A DNA stretch of 64,000 nt. Origin: Malus domestica. Its lineage: Eukaryota > Streptophyta > Magnoliopsida > Rosales > Rosaceae. The stretch spans positions 6,087,501-6,151,500 of the forward strand of contig NC_091665.1 of the NCBI RefSeq assembly GCF_042453785.1. The letters run 5' to 3'. The notes beneath the pieces are model-generated. The model saw only the letters and a list, made by a program, of their open reading frames with translations. It did not search any database and was not told where the DNA came from. The translations under genes were made by a program, and so were the position numbers. Every line of letters starts with the position of its first letter. The first letter of the stretch is position 1. Shown piece after piece: positions 11,322 through 22,530 of this stretch.

Positions 11322-13323
11322 TAGGGATGGGCAAAATTAACCGCGGTTATCCGCCCATTTAAAGTTGATGGTTATGGTTATGGGTAACCGTTTAAACAAA
11401 TAAACGGTTATGGATATATCCGTTTATCCATGAAATTTAAATGGGCGGTTATGGGTATTATCCGCGGTTATAACGGGTATCCATCAGTTATGGGTAATAT
11501 TCATGGTTATAACGGGTATCCATTTACCCATTTAATTTAATATATGTAAAATTAAAAAAAAATTAAAACCCCTCAGAGACTCAGAGTTACAACTCCGTCA
11601 CTCTCTTTCTCCGCCTCTCGACTTCGTCACTCTCTCTCTCCGTCGCTCTCTCTCTCCGTCCATCACTCTCTCTCCCCGTCGCTCTCTCTCCCCGTCGCTC
11701 TCTCTCTTCGTCGCTCCCAAACCGACTTGCCCAAACCGACCTGAAAAACCCAGAAGCTAACGGCTATAAAACTAATACGCGGAGTCTCTGTCTGTCTCAC
11801 CCGCCCTTATTTCTTCCTTCTCCAGCGATCTCAAATCTCTCATCTCTCTCTCTCTCTCTCCCATGCTCTCCCGCTCAACGAATTTCAAGTTTCAAATTTT
11901 CAAACCTCTGGTCGTCTGATCTCAAATCTCTAATCGATCAATGGAGTTTCAGCGTTCGTCGTTCTCTTTCCGATCTTCCGACTCCTGGGTCCATGTGACG
12001 CTGCAGGGTTTCCAATCTCCGGCGGACTCTAAGTCCCAATTTGTCGGCGAGCTTTCTCTCCGTCAATACTAGATTTTTCAGAAACGCTTCCACACCTTTA
12101 TTCTTGATGAATTTCCACTGGGTCCTGATCGATGCGCTACTCTCCGTCAATACCGTAAGCGATGAGTAAGTTACTCTTCGAGTTGCGCGCTCACTTACGA
12201 TCTCTCTCCTCTTCCCTCAACCTTGATCCTGCCATCTACGAAGCATTAGCCCCCGGGATCAAATCCATGGCCCGAAAATTGGCAAACCCTAATGGCTCCA
12301 TGGGCTTTGTTATGGTGGCTACGGTTAAAATCCTGACCATTGAATATGTCGACCAACTGTTTGATGATATGTCCGACTCAATGGCTTTGCTTTCGATTGG
12401 TAGTAGTGATGGCGGTTCAACTTCGTCGTCAATTTCATTGGACTTTATGGTTGACAAATTGGGGGCAGAGAGATATTTCGAAAGGGGTGACGGTGACCTG
12501 GGTTCTTGCAGTGTGTGTTTAGAGGAATTGTCTGATGGGTTCTTGCAGTGTGTGTTTGTAGTGTGTGTTCGAAACACAGATTTCAATTAGATGAAATTAT
12601 ATGAAATAATAGAGGGTTAACTCAGTTTTGTGATGAATTAGATGAAATTTGGTTGGTTTCGTATGATTGTTTTTTGTTATCAGAAACACAGATTTATGAG
12701 TTGTTGCTTTAAAAATCATTCGGGAATTCAGAAATAAAAAAGCTCTACTTTTACTCTTCCTTTAGGCTCAATTTTCTCAGGTTCCTGAACTTCCATAATT
12801 TATTGGTTGCTATACAGAATAAAAAAAATTGATTGGTTGCTATACAGAAAAATATCGTCCGTAAACTATTATTTCAATGATTGGAATTATACGAGGACTT
12901 AAATGATTAAAATAGGGAAATATATGCTAAAATGTACTTATAACGGTGTTTAATTGTCAAAAAATAAAAATTATGACAAATTTTTCTTTTGTAATTTTCA
13001 AATTGTTAAAAAAATAATGTAGACGCGAGAAAAAAAAGGGTAAATGGGTAAAAAAAGGATAAACAGACGAAAAAATGAGTAAACGGGTAAATGGTTATGG
13101 TTAAATGGGTAAATGGTTATGGGTAAATGGGTACACGGTTATGGGTATGGATAACCATTTATAAACGGTTATGGGTATGGATAACCGTTTATAAACGGTT
13201 ATGGTTATGAGTATAATCATTTATGTAATTACCCAACGGGTAAACAGTTATGCGGGTATGAACATAAACGGTTATGGGTAAAATAACCGCGGTACCCACC
13301 CGCATAACCATTGCCCATCCCTA
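11322..13323. mobile_element. non-autonomous hAT element with captured host sequence
   Basis: Terminal inverted repeats TAGGGATGGGCAA and TTGCCCATCCCTA bound the element. Host bases TCTCCAAT (11314-11321) and TCTCGAAT (13324-13331) form an 8-bp target duplication with one mismatch, the size typical of hAT. About 200 bases inside each end consist of many copies of GGTTATGGGTAA/TAAACGGTTATGGG words, like the subterminal repeats that hAT transposases bind. No hAT transposase is encoded. The centre (about 11550-12600) is gene-like sequence of host origin. Confidence 0.88.
11941..12590 (+). pseudogene. captured gene fragment with partial RING-type motif
   Basis: Inside the hAT element a CT-rich leader (11590-11870) precedes ATG at 11941, giving EFQRSSFSFRSSDSWVHVTL and ending at a stop near 12070. 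A second frame (12162-12590) reads MSKLLFELRAHLRSLSSSLN to SCSVCLEELSDGFLQCVF, in which CSVCLEEL looks like the first Cys pair of a RING-H2 finger. The rest of the finger is missing. I read this as a host E3-ligase-like gene fragment picked up by the transposon. The parent gene is not identified, and expression is unknown. Confidence 0.5.
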
Positions 13324-13538
13324 TCTCGAATCCTTCCACCCCGATGATAGTCTCAAATGAGAAGGGTGACTCAATGGACAGGACACCAACAATCATCCCT
13401 AATTTCTACTGCCACCAATTCTTTGCCTAAATATTCCTAAAAGGGAATAAAATCGGAAACACCTAAATCAAAGCAATTACCTAAAATTCATTGAAATAAG
13501 ATAAAAAGGGAAAAGCCCCAAATCCACCAACCTTAAAT

Positions 13539-14066
13539 TCACTCATTCAGCTGTTGAAGCTCCGCCTTCAACTGCTCAATCTTGAGCCCCATCGACCTCT
13601 GCAACGCCGCCTTATTGCTCTCCGGCACCTTAGCCAATAGATCTTCGTACAATTCCAGCACTTCCTTCACGGAATCACGAGCGCACTCGGCCTCCTCATC
13701 GAAGTAAACAGTCTCTTTGGACTCCATGGCCATCTCTATCTCCTCCCTCGCCTCTGCAAATTTGAGGTTGATCGTGTCCACCACTTGGTTCTGATCGAAC
13801 TCATCCGACCCGCCACTGAATTGCCTCACATTCCGACGAGCTGCGAACTGGGTCGCTGAAATCGAGAGAGCTGGGTGGATAAAACGGTGGGAGTTTGTAG
13901 CGGGTGTGTTGAGAAGAATGTGGGGTTTCGGCAATGGAGGTGAGTCGGAAACGCGCTGAGCCGGACTCGTCGAGATTGAGTTGAGGGAGAAGAGCTTCGG
14001 AGAAGGGTTGGAAAAGTGGCGGAAGAGCAATTTGCAAAGTGCAATTTGTGAACGTTGATGATTCAT
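13539..14066 (-). CDS. small conserved protein, probably mitochondrial, coiled-coil C-terminus
   Basis: An intronless 175-residue protein starting at a clear ATG (14064-14066). Residues 1-80 are rich in Ser, Arg, Asn and Pro with few acidic residues (MNHQRSQIALCKLLFRHF...), as in a mitochondrial or plastid presequence. After a QFSGG segment the C-terminal half is charged and helical (AREEIEMAMESKETVYFDEE, then ALQRSMGLKIEQLKAELQQL), which suggests a coiled coil. I do not recognise a named family, although the C-terminal half reads like a conserved plant protein. The gene lies between two hAT-type elements and has no partner genes. Alternative: a plastid rather than mitochondrial location. Confidence 0.75.
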   Translation of the reverse strand: MNHQRSQIALCKLLFRHFSNPSPKLFSLNSISTSPAQRVSDSPPLPKPHILLNTPATNSHRFIHPALSISATQFAARRNVRQFSGGSDEFDQNQVVDTINLKFAEAREEIEMAMESKETVYFDEEAECARDSVKEVLELYEDLLAKVPESNKAALQRSMGLKIEQLKAELQQLNE

Positions 14067-14385
14067 TGTTGCTCTCCTCTACCGACTTGCAAACCCCCAC
14101 TCTCAGGTCTATCAACGTAACTAAACCCTATAAACTCTCTCTTCTTCCATCCCGAGTGCACAATATTTGGTACGTTTAGGGATGGTGCAAAGATATATTA
14201 TATTTTAATAAAATAAAAGGTTTTAGATTCGATTCTCGTCGAAGGCAAATTTAAACCACATTATTACTAGTTCATTATGAGGCTATGCCCACCCCTCTCC
14301 TTAGTATAAATAATGTCGTTTGTTAAAAATAAAAAATAAAAAACCCAAATGTACTCTAGAGGGAAAATTTTTAAAAGTAAATTTA

Positions 14386-14531
14386 GGGGTGTGCTATCTA
14401 CACACTTTTTTTAGTTCTCACAATCCCTCTCAATTTTCGGTTATTTGATCGAATGAATTACAGAAGATCAAATAACAAAAATTAACAAAAAGTGTGTGGG
14501 AAGTAAAATTGATTCTTGGATAGCACCACGC
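14386..14531. repeat. MITE (family B), copy 1
   Basis: Starts GGGGTGTGCTATC and ends GATAGCACCACGC, an imperfect inverted repeat. It is clearly related to 45389-45538: both contain ACAC(A)CTTTTTTTA, AATTTTCGG, GAATGAATT, AGATCAA and ATTAACAAAAAGTGTG in the same order. No coding capacity. Confidence 0.65.
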
Positions 14532-14613
14532 AAAATTTATTGATAGATGATCTGCTGGTTACAAATAATTGCTTTAGATTAGACTATTTCATGCACAGTC
14601 GAATTAGCTCACC

Positions 14614-15134
14614 TACGGATGGGTTCAAAAAATCGAAAATCGAAAAAAATCTGACCAAACACCAAGCCAAATAAAACTAAACCAAACCGAACTCCTTTAC
14701 AATTTATGGATGTATGCCCATAATATTTCTTTTGTGAAACTTTGTTGCCAAGTTTGAAACTAGCCAAGAGCATACCTGGTTTAATAAGGGAGGATCATTG
14801 GTTATAAAGGAAAGTTTTGAAAGGCTTTAAAACTTGGAAGAGCTTCTCTATTTGTTAGCTTTTTAAATGGATATGGTAATCATTTTTCTTTGCAATTGAG
14901 GTTGTTAATAAATATGGTCGGTTTATATGAACTTTTATATGTATAACTATCTTCCCACTTTCTTCATTTTCTTGCTATTAGTCTACCAATGCAAAGCCTC
15001 TTTTCTAAATTCCATATTAAAACAAAAATCAGGTTTTGTAAAATTAAAAATAAATAAAAAAATAAAAAAAACCGAAACCATACCGAAATAAAAAAAAATA
15101 TCTAACTAAACCGAACGAAACCGAACCCATCCTA
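14614..15134. mobile_element. hAT-type MITE, 521 bp
   Basis: Ends are TACGGATGGGTTC and GAACCCATCCTA, which are imperfect inverted repeats. Flanking 8-mers AGCTCACC (14606-14613) and ACCTCACC (15135-15142) differ at one base and fit a hAT target duplication. Subterminal ACCGAA/ACCAAA words recur near both ends. There is no coding sequence. It differs from the larger hAT element at 11322. Confidence 0.75.
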
Positions 15135-15142
15135 ACCTCACC

Positions 15143-15832
15143 TTGAATTAAACATTATAAGACCAAAAAATTAGATGACCAAACAACTTCAAACTCATTT
15201 TAATTTAATGTTTTTCAGAGATGATTTTCAAAGATTGACCTAAAAATAGATGAGTCAAATTATTTAAAAAAAGTTTCAAAATAGAAAAGAGAGTCGAGAG
15301 TTAAACAAGAAGGTCCAAATGAAAATTTTGTTAGCATTTCCCTTTATTATATTAATGGACCAATATTATGAATGATTTGCGACTATTTTATACTGTGACT
15401 CTGTTTCTAATACTTTTCTTTAATGCACAAAGGCTTGTAAAAAGAAATTCGTAAAATAAAAATAATAATAATAATTATGCTAAGGAGACTTTTTTTAAAA
15501 GTGAGATTCTCTATGAACTCTCTGTTACTTTATGTTTTCAGCACAATTATCGTGTCAACATTATAAAACATTGTGCAAAAAACACGAGATGACAGAAAAA
15601 GTTTCACTTTCAGAAAGTCTCCTTAACACTTCTTGAAAGCTTTTAATTCGAGTTTGTTACCTAAACTCACCAAAAATGTCAAGAGTGGAGGTCAAAAGAT
15701 TACCAAAACCACACAAATATATAAACCTCAACAAATCCTCCAATTTCCAACTACTCTTCTCCTCTCCCGTTACCCATTTTCCAAACCATATAAAACTGTG
15801 AGACAATAGCATGTCCATACCCAACCTCCATC
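15143..15832. other. promoter-side intergenic DNA of the small membrane-protein gene
   Basis: AT-rich DNA without reading frames. TATA-like words occur at about 15717 (ATATATAAACC) and 15787 (CATATAAAACTG). The first leaves room for a leader of roughly 80 bases before ATG 15833 and is the more likely promoter element. A palindrome-like pair around AAGGAGACTTTTT (15482) and AGAAAGTCTCCTT (15612) suggests a small inverted-repeat element. Confidence 0.4.
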
Positions 15833-16195
15833 ATGGCTCGCAACCTTCTTTTGACACACTCTCTGCCGAGCACATTTCAAGTCGCCCTAGCCGCGATCAC
15901 CCTCGCATTTTGTGCCATGGCATTGCTTATGTGTGCTTCTCATTCGCATAGCTGGCGCCGCCGCTGGATTGCTTGCACCGAATTTTTTGACGATGATCCG
16001 GTTATCCAACACATTCAGCCTGGAAACTATGATGCAAGTGTGGATAGTGATGAGCAGGAAGAGGACCCGGTCTGGCAGAAGAACATACTCATGGGTGGAA
16101 AGTGCCAGCTACCGGATTTTTCGGGTGTCATAATCTACGACGCTGAGGGGAACATCGTCAAGCCTGACAAGACTCCTCGTTTAACCTGGAAGTAA
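15833..16195 (+). CDS. small plant membrane protein of unknown function
   Basis: An intronless 120-residue frame with ATG after a CT-rich leader. Residues about 15-37 (FQVALAAITLAFCAMALLMC) form one hydrophobic segment, followed by SHSHSWRRRW, so a single-pass membrane anchor with a basic flank is likely. The remainder is acidic (DSDEQEEDPVWQ) and ends in KNILMGGKCQLPDFSGVI and IYDAEGNIVKPDK, which look like the conserved core of a plant-specific family with no assigned role. Stop TAA is at 16193-16195. I cannot give a function. Confidence that it is a real gene is good because of the compact conserved C-terminal block and gene-like base composition. Confidence 0.78.
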   Translation: MARNLLLTHSLPSTFQVALAAITLAFCAMALLMCASHSHSWRRRWIACTEFFDDDPVIQHIQPGNYDASVDSDEQEEDPVWQKNILMGGKCQLPDFSGVIIYDAEGNIVKPDKTPRLTWK

Positions 16196-16515
16196 ACAAG
16201 AACAAAGTGCCAGCGTCCAACTCTGTTTCAAGTTCATGACCGTGCCACCGGAATTTCTTCTCTTCAGTGCCTCCTTTTTCACAGTTTTTCTTTTCTTTCC
16301 GTTCAAATTAGTGCCCACTTTCACAAGTTTTAAATCATCTTATGATATCGATTGTATTACGTGATAACTTGTAACACAAATCAGAATTTAACTCGGAAAT
16401 GAAAAAGTAGAGTCAAGACTCGAGAACCACGGCAAGACTGCCAACAGTTTCTTTAGCAAAGAACTTGAAGACTTAAAGATTACAAAACATTTTATACCTA
16501 AAATTTTGACTTCAA

Positions 16516-19500
16516 TCAGCTTGACGCCAACGATTCTCTCTTATTAGACCAAGAAGCCCGACCCCTAAACCCAACAACACTTAACTTCGAGGGTGTTGAT
16601 TTAACTGTACTGGATCTTCTGCCTTCTGTTTGCCTCTTCTCACTAAAAGATGCTTTTCTCGAGCTGCTTGCATTGGAAGGAGCTTTTCTTGAGTTGCTTG
16701 CATTGGAAGGAGCTCTTTTGGAGCTGCTTGCTCTGGAAGGCTTTACTGATTTCGATGACTGAAAAGATGGTTTTGCAGATTTTGCAGGTGCAAATGCTGG
16801 CCTGCTCTTGTTTTTCTGATTTGAGACTCTTACCAATTTTCCATTCTGTGGAGTAATTCGCAAGCGGGCAATGTCCCTCTTGACACTATCTACGCTGAGA
16901 GATTCTAAGCTTTCATTCTTCTTTATTGCTTCCTCAATTCGGTTTGCTAACATAAGGTTCTTCTTAGCAACCAAACTCGTTACTTTCCCTGCATTACAAG
17001 AGTTATTTGATTTCAAGATTATTACACTTAAGCATGAAGTGTAACCAAACAAAGAAATAAAAAATTGATTGTCACAAACTATGAGAATCAATCCAACAAA
17101 TATTCCATCACTGAGAGATACAGAAATACAGAAAGTCAACAAATGAACGATAATACTACAAAGATGTGGCCTTTCAGAAAGAGGCGGCACTTGCTTTTCA
17201 CAAGACGTCTGGTTTTTTATTCCTACCCTTTTCCTCTTTGTTGTGTCAAGTAAATGAAAACTAATCTTACAATGGAATACTGTCAATAATTTCTCTTTTA
17301 TATTTATTCAATATCATGTTAAGATTCCTCATCTGCGGTCGATTCAAAATCTTGTGGATGCCATTAATAGATTCAAGCACAAACAGGACAAAAGACTCAC
17401 CTAAGTCCGGTACAGATGCGCATTCCTTGTAATTCTAAGAAGGAAACTAAATAAAATTGCAAATAGAAATGCATGTATACCTTTTGCACCCATACGAGCG
17501 GTTCTTCCTGTACGATGAAGGTAGTCAATCTAAAATGTCAAAGAAGGGGGAAGGTCAGCTTCCAAAGAAGAAAAAGGAAAGATGTAGAAGTCCTAAATAC
17601 AATAGCACATTATTTAACACTGAAACACAGAGCAGATATCTGATGCTTACAGAGTTCAAAGGAAAATCAAACATGATAACATGGTCTACATCCAAGTCCA
17701 GTCCCCTTGCAGCCAGGTCTGTGCAGACCAATGTAGGGCAATCTCCATCGTTGCTCTTAAACCTTTTGAGGTTCTCAACCCTGTATTACAGTTGTTCGAA
17801 GAAAGCAGTGAGGCCAAGCACTAGAATTGAACACTAGTGACATTAATTTAAGCGTTTGTACGGATTTGTGTGCACTTGGGTGTCTGGGCCACACATTCAG
17901 GCAAGAAGAAAACTAATCAATGTTCCAGATTCACAGTAAGCTAACATCATCTTATGTTTCCACACCATATAGCAAGAGAAGATATTTCTTTAGATGTACA
18001 CAGATGCCTTTAACATAAAAAAAGGGGAATCAAAGGAGGAAAATAATAAAAAAAATGAAACCAAAATTCATACAGCTTAAACTTAGATTCGTATTGATAA
18101 AAACAACCAAACTCTACCAAAAGAACAAAAGCAACAGATAAAAACCCATGCTTGTAAACAGGAAAAAAAAACAACAGTATGGACTCTTTCCAAAGTGAAA
18201 ATGTGCAGACATTACAAGTACAAGGGAACGAGAGGTAATATTTTTTATTGTCTCACCTTTGTTCTGCTGGCACCTCACCATGATAATTGACAGTAGAGAT
18301 CTGGTTTTCATTGAGGAAGTGATCCACAGCACGGCTGGAACTTAATGTGTTACAGAACACCATTACTCTATTTCCCTTTGCTAAGCTTGGCTCCAGAACC
18401 TGCGTTTACCACAAAATCCACAAAAGTATTTTCTTGTTAGACCACTGCTATATCAAGCCATGCTCTTTTCATGTAGAAAACCTTCATCAAGTAAGCCAAG
18501 ATGAAATATATAAAAAACAATAATGATAAAATAACTTCTGGCCTTTTTATCACCAATGGTCTCTGTCCTATTTCAAACTCCTCATTTTCGTCCCTATTCT
18601 TTCAATCCGATCAATAGCAACCCTATTTCTTGTATGGCATGCATCAATGTCATCCTTACCATTAATTTCATCCTCTTCCTGTCAAATTGAGGGTAAAATT
18701 AGCAAATCAATCCCACCCACAACTTCCCCCTCTTTCTCTCTCCTCAATACCTCCACAGAACCCCTCTGTCACCCCAATTCCCTGATTCATTTCAGTTACA
18801 CCATGGGTTTAGCAGAATAGGAATTTAATTCCTCATCCTTGAAGCTTTCCTTAAGTTCAAACTCATATAATAGCAGTTTCCTAGTCACTATTTTCTTAGA
18901 GGTCGCACTTGGTGCGATGGCAAGTGTCTTCGCCCATGAGCGGTAGGTCTCGGGTTCGAGACTTGGGAGCAGCCTCTCCATAAATGGGGGTAAGGCTAGC
19001 CGACATTCACCTCTCCCAGACCCTGCGTAAAGCGGGAGCCTTATGCACTGGGTACAACCTTTTTAGTGTTGTTCAGGCATATATACCACCTGGGTCGATG
19101 GGGGTGACTCAATCTCCGTGTTACTGGGTGGCACAAAAAAGTGTTATTCTTTCCCTCCACAGACACAGAGTGAAGCTTTTTGAGAAGGGAGGGGTGTGGT
19201 GGGAGTTGGGAATTGGGAATACCTTTGCATTCAGATATTTTGAATGAAAGGGCAATCTACAAATGGCTCCAGATGAAGAAGGTGGTCTTAACTCTGATGA
19301 AATGAGCGTTTTTACAAAATTGCTACATTAACAGAAAATATGCAGGTGGGGATTTTTCTTCTTTACATGAAATATTTCCCTAAATTTGTGGGGGTAATTG
19401 GTTTGGGGTGATCGTAGTCATGGCATCTGCCATGGCATTTGTGGGGGTAATTGAGGAGACAGAAAGAAAGGTGGAAGGACCCTCAATTTTGACAGAAAAA

Positions 19501-22205
19501 TGAATGGAATTAATGGTAAGGATGAAATTGGTCAAATTGAAATAATTGTGACTAAAATGATCAATTTGGAATAGTATAGGAACCATCGGTCATTAAAAAG
19601 CCCAATTGCCCGCCAGTTTAAGAAACAACTTAAGCTAGATTAACTTTATGGCCACCGTACATGTTATTCATTATGAGACACAATTACTACTTGACAAGTA
19701 AAGCATGAAAAAGAAAAAGGGTATCACAGAATTAGACCTGTAGAAGTGATTCCAGCTTGTTCTCAGAACCTGAAATCTTAACAAAATCATGGCGAGCAGA
19801 TGCAATCTTCTTATGCAGTGAGGATGTGCGCAAGTGTAATATTCCTTGGAACTCCTCATCGATCAGATTTTGCACTGCCTGAAAAATATCGTAAGGGTCA
19901 GGTTTTGCATTTCCACTGACTTCATAAAAGACACAATTTGTACACAAGATATTATCAAGATTACAGTTGTCAAAGGTATAACATTGTCATAAGCAGGCTT
20001 CAGAGAATTTCCAACACCTCAACTAAGAGATGTGTTCAACTTCAGAGGATGACTCTTTTATTATGTTTCATGTCTCCATCCCAATAGAAGTGTAAATAAG
20101 CCAATCTGAGCTGAGTATCAAGATGCTCAAACATTATTCGAGCTCAAGCTCAAACAAAGCTTGTAGAGCCATGTTCAACCTTGGTTTGGATGATTTTTCA
20201 AAAGTTTTAGCTTGGCTCGGCTCATTTGTGGAATGAGCTCAACCTGCGTTGGTTGGCTTGGCTCATTCCTAAATTTAGCCCTTGTTTGGTACCATGATAT
20301 AGTAAAATTACTTAGTGAAACTTGGTCCTGTAGTAAAAAAAAGTATTGAAACCCAAAAATATCATAAAGAAATACAAATTAGCCAAAGTAGTTATAACAC
20401 AATGCGGGATTCATTTTTAATGACATGCATTTATGTTTTCTTATGAGAAAAATTACAAAATAAGCAAATAAGCTTTTCAATGAAACAAAGAGTTCCCTTA
20501 GTGAAAATGGGGAAGGAACAATTCACTTTCAATTGGTGTCTATTTCTCCAACTTATAAATTTAGCTTCTTGTTAAATAAGAGGCAATGCAAGTAAGCACA
20601 CCTTTGTCATTGTTGCTGAGACCAAAACAGTTTGGAACCCTTGCCCTCCAGGTTTTGATGCACGATGTTTTAATGGGACTAGAAACTTGCGTATATCTGG
20701 ACCAAAGCCACGATCAAACATGGTATCTGCCTCATCCAATACCTACAAAGAGATTACTAGAATCACAAAGTGCACTAACAATTTACTAGAATATGTTGTT
20801 CTTCATCAAAGATAGTGACAACTTGATATGACCATATTATCTACTAACCAACTTAATGGAAAAAACTAAATAAACGGATAAACATACTAAGTATTTGATG
20901 TCACCATAAACCAAGTTGCCATCCTCAATATGTTGGAGAACCCTTCCAGGGGTACCCACTACCATTTCAATTGGGTTATTCAATGAATCCTCCTGAGGTC
21001 TCAACCGACCACCACCGCTTACCATAGTAGACCTGAACCTTGCATGGTGACTTACAAACTTGGAAACACGAAAAACCTACAAAACCGACCAGATGTCAAT
21101 AGAAAATGCATGGTCCACAGGTAGTGGTTCTAAATTCAGAATAAAAATGTATAAAACCTGCTCAGACAGCTCCCTTGTGGGGCATAGCACAACAGCTCTA
21201 GGACGCCTGGGCTTCATTTGAATACCATTTTCAGCTTCATCCCTTCTCAACAACTACAAAAATCCCAGAGTATCAGCATTCCTTTGATTAATTCTAATTG
21301 CAACATAGGCAAGAGTGGGTAACATCAAAGTAACAAACACATCACAATCGCACACAATTACCATTGTGGTCTTGATAAATAGCTTGCTGAAAGTGTAAGC
21401 AGGTAGAATCTAAGCAACCTAAAGAATCTCAATCCAACCTGATACGTAAGGTGGCTCCTAAGGAAACACATGTAAAGTATAGCATACATTGCAAGAAAAC
21501 GCAATCAAATCAAAGTTCCAACACAACTGATCAAAATTCTAGAGCTTTACATCTCAAACAAGCAAAAAATTCAAAAATTTAACAGACCCACATAGCGAAA
21601 AGTAATCGAAAACATTTTTATTCTAGTTTTGCAAGAAGAAGCAAAGGAAAAAGTACCTGGGCAAGAGGCAACATGTAAGCCAGAGTCTTGCCGGAGCCAG
21701 TGTGTGAACCTAAGACCACAGTCTTCCCTTCCAACACCGCCGGTATCCCAATGCACTGGATTTCAGTGGGAACCTCAATCCCCATCTCTCGCACCGCCGC
21801 CATGACCTCCTCGCTCACACCCAACTCCCCAAAACTCCCAACTTCCCTCTTCTTCCTACTCTCGGACCTCCCCAACCCCTCATCGCTCTGCCTCTGGGCA
21901 TCCCCAATTGAATTTCCGCCACCGGTTCTGGCTTGGGGCTTGGCATTACTCTTGAGGTGTCTCAGCCGCAGCCTCTCAAGAAGCAACGAGTGCTTCAGGG
22001 GTTGGACTTCTTCGTCTTCGAAATCAACCGCGCTGGCGGGGCTGGCGGTGGTGGTTGTGGCAGTGGCGGTGCAAAGAGGCCTAAACCCTGTTAAAACCCT
22101 GGTGGGTTTGATGAGAGAGAAGCATTTGGCGGCCGGGAGACGAGATAAGGCGAAGAGGTTTGAGGAGAAAGAGAAAGTGAGTAGAGTTCTTGATACTCCT
22201 CCCAT
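16516..22205 (-). CDS. RH39: DEAD-box ATP-dependent RNA helicase 39 type, chloroplast
   Basis: Nine exons on the minus strand: 21657-22205, 21158-21253, 20888-21076, 20602-20742, 19738-19878, 18257-18399, 17651-17780, 17481-17529 and 16516-16988. All have GT..AG borders and phases join, giving 636 residues. ATG is at 22203-22205. Residues 1-45 are Ser/Arg/Leu-rich with hardly any acidic residues ([20 protein letters not shown]), as in a plastid transit peptide. Motifs: Q motif [14 protein letters not shown] (I, near 165-173), PTRELSEQ (Ia), GTPGR (Ib), DEAD (281-284), SAT (near 319), VMVFCNT (IV), [10 protein letters not shown] (V) and HRTGRTAR (468-475). The tail is Ser/Lys/Arg-rich, with a short repeated KAPSNAS.SR unit. 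In Arabidopsis, RH39 acts in chloroplast 23S rRNA processing (the hidden break), and the same role is inferred here. Introns carry a foldback element and a SINE. Confidence 0.92.
18540..19607. mobile_element. foldback-type element in RH39 intron 5
   Basis: Left arm (about 18540-18740) and right arm (about 19435-19607) are inverted copies. CATCCTTACCATTAATTTCAT, CTGTCAAATTGAGGGT and TCTCCTCAAT.CC.CCACA read on the plus strand at the left and on the minus strand, in the same order, at the right. Outer ends are CTTTTTATCACCAATGGT against CTTTTTAATGACCGATGGT. There is no coding sequence. The loop holds a SINE. Target duplications were not found. Confidence 0.65.
18899..19065 (+). mobile_element. 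tRNA-derived SINE (Au-like)
   Basis: A pol III promoter is visible: A-box-like TGGTGCGATGGCAAG near 18910 and B box GGTTCGAGAC near 18953, spaced as in a tRNA. A tRNA-unrelated body follows (CTCTCCCAGACCCTGCG, GGGAGCCTTATGCACTGGG), ending in a T-run (CCTTTTT). This is the layout of the plant Au-type SINEs. It cannot fold as a full tRNA cloverleaf, so it is not a tRNA gene. Confidence 0.75.
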
Positions 22206-22530
22206 GGCGTTTTTCCTTGCAATTCAAAATTTTTGGTTCTCTCAGAAATGGTGGATAACCGTGTCACAAAACCCTCTCACGGTCGCCCGACAAGATAAAC
22301 CCGGAATCCAGATTGAGCGGGTTGGAAGGTCAAACTCAGTCCTACCCCATCGTTTACAATACGGATTCGGGTACTCAAACAATCAATACAACCCAATACA
22401 ATATGTCGCCTATATTTGATTATTTATGAAATAATCCTTAATTTTATTTCACATTCGATTATTTTCACAACACAACAAATTCTGTTTTTCTTTAAAGGCA
22501 TGCAACATGTGGGTGTCCAGTCCACTCTCA

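Noticed and set aside
18899-19065. tRNA gene
   Set aside because: The A and B boxes are tRNA-like, but no cloverleaf with acceptor stem forms, and a SINE-type body with T-run end follows.
21688-22419. 243-codon plus-strand frame over RH39 exon 1
   Set aside because: Antisense to the transit peptide and helicase motifs Q and I, which are unmistakable on the minus strand.
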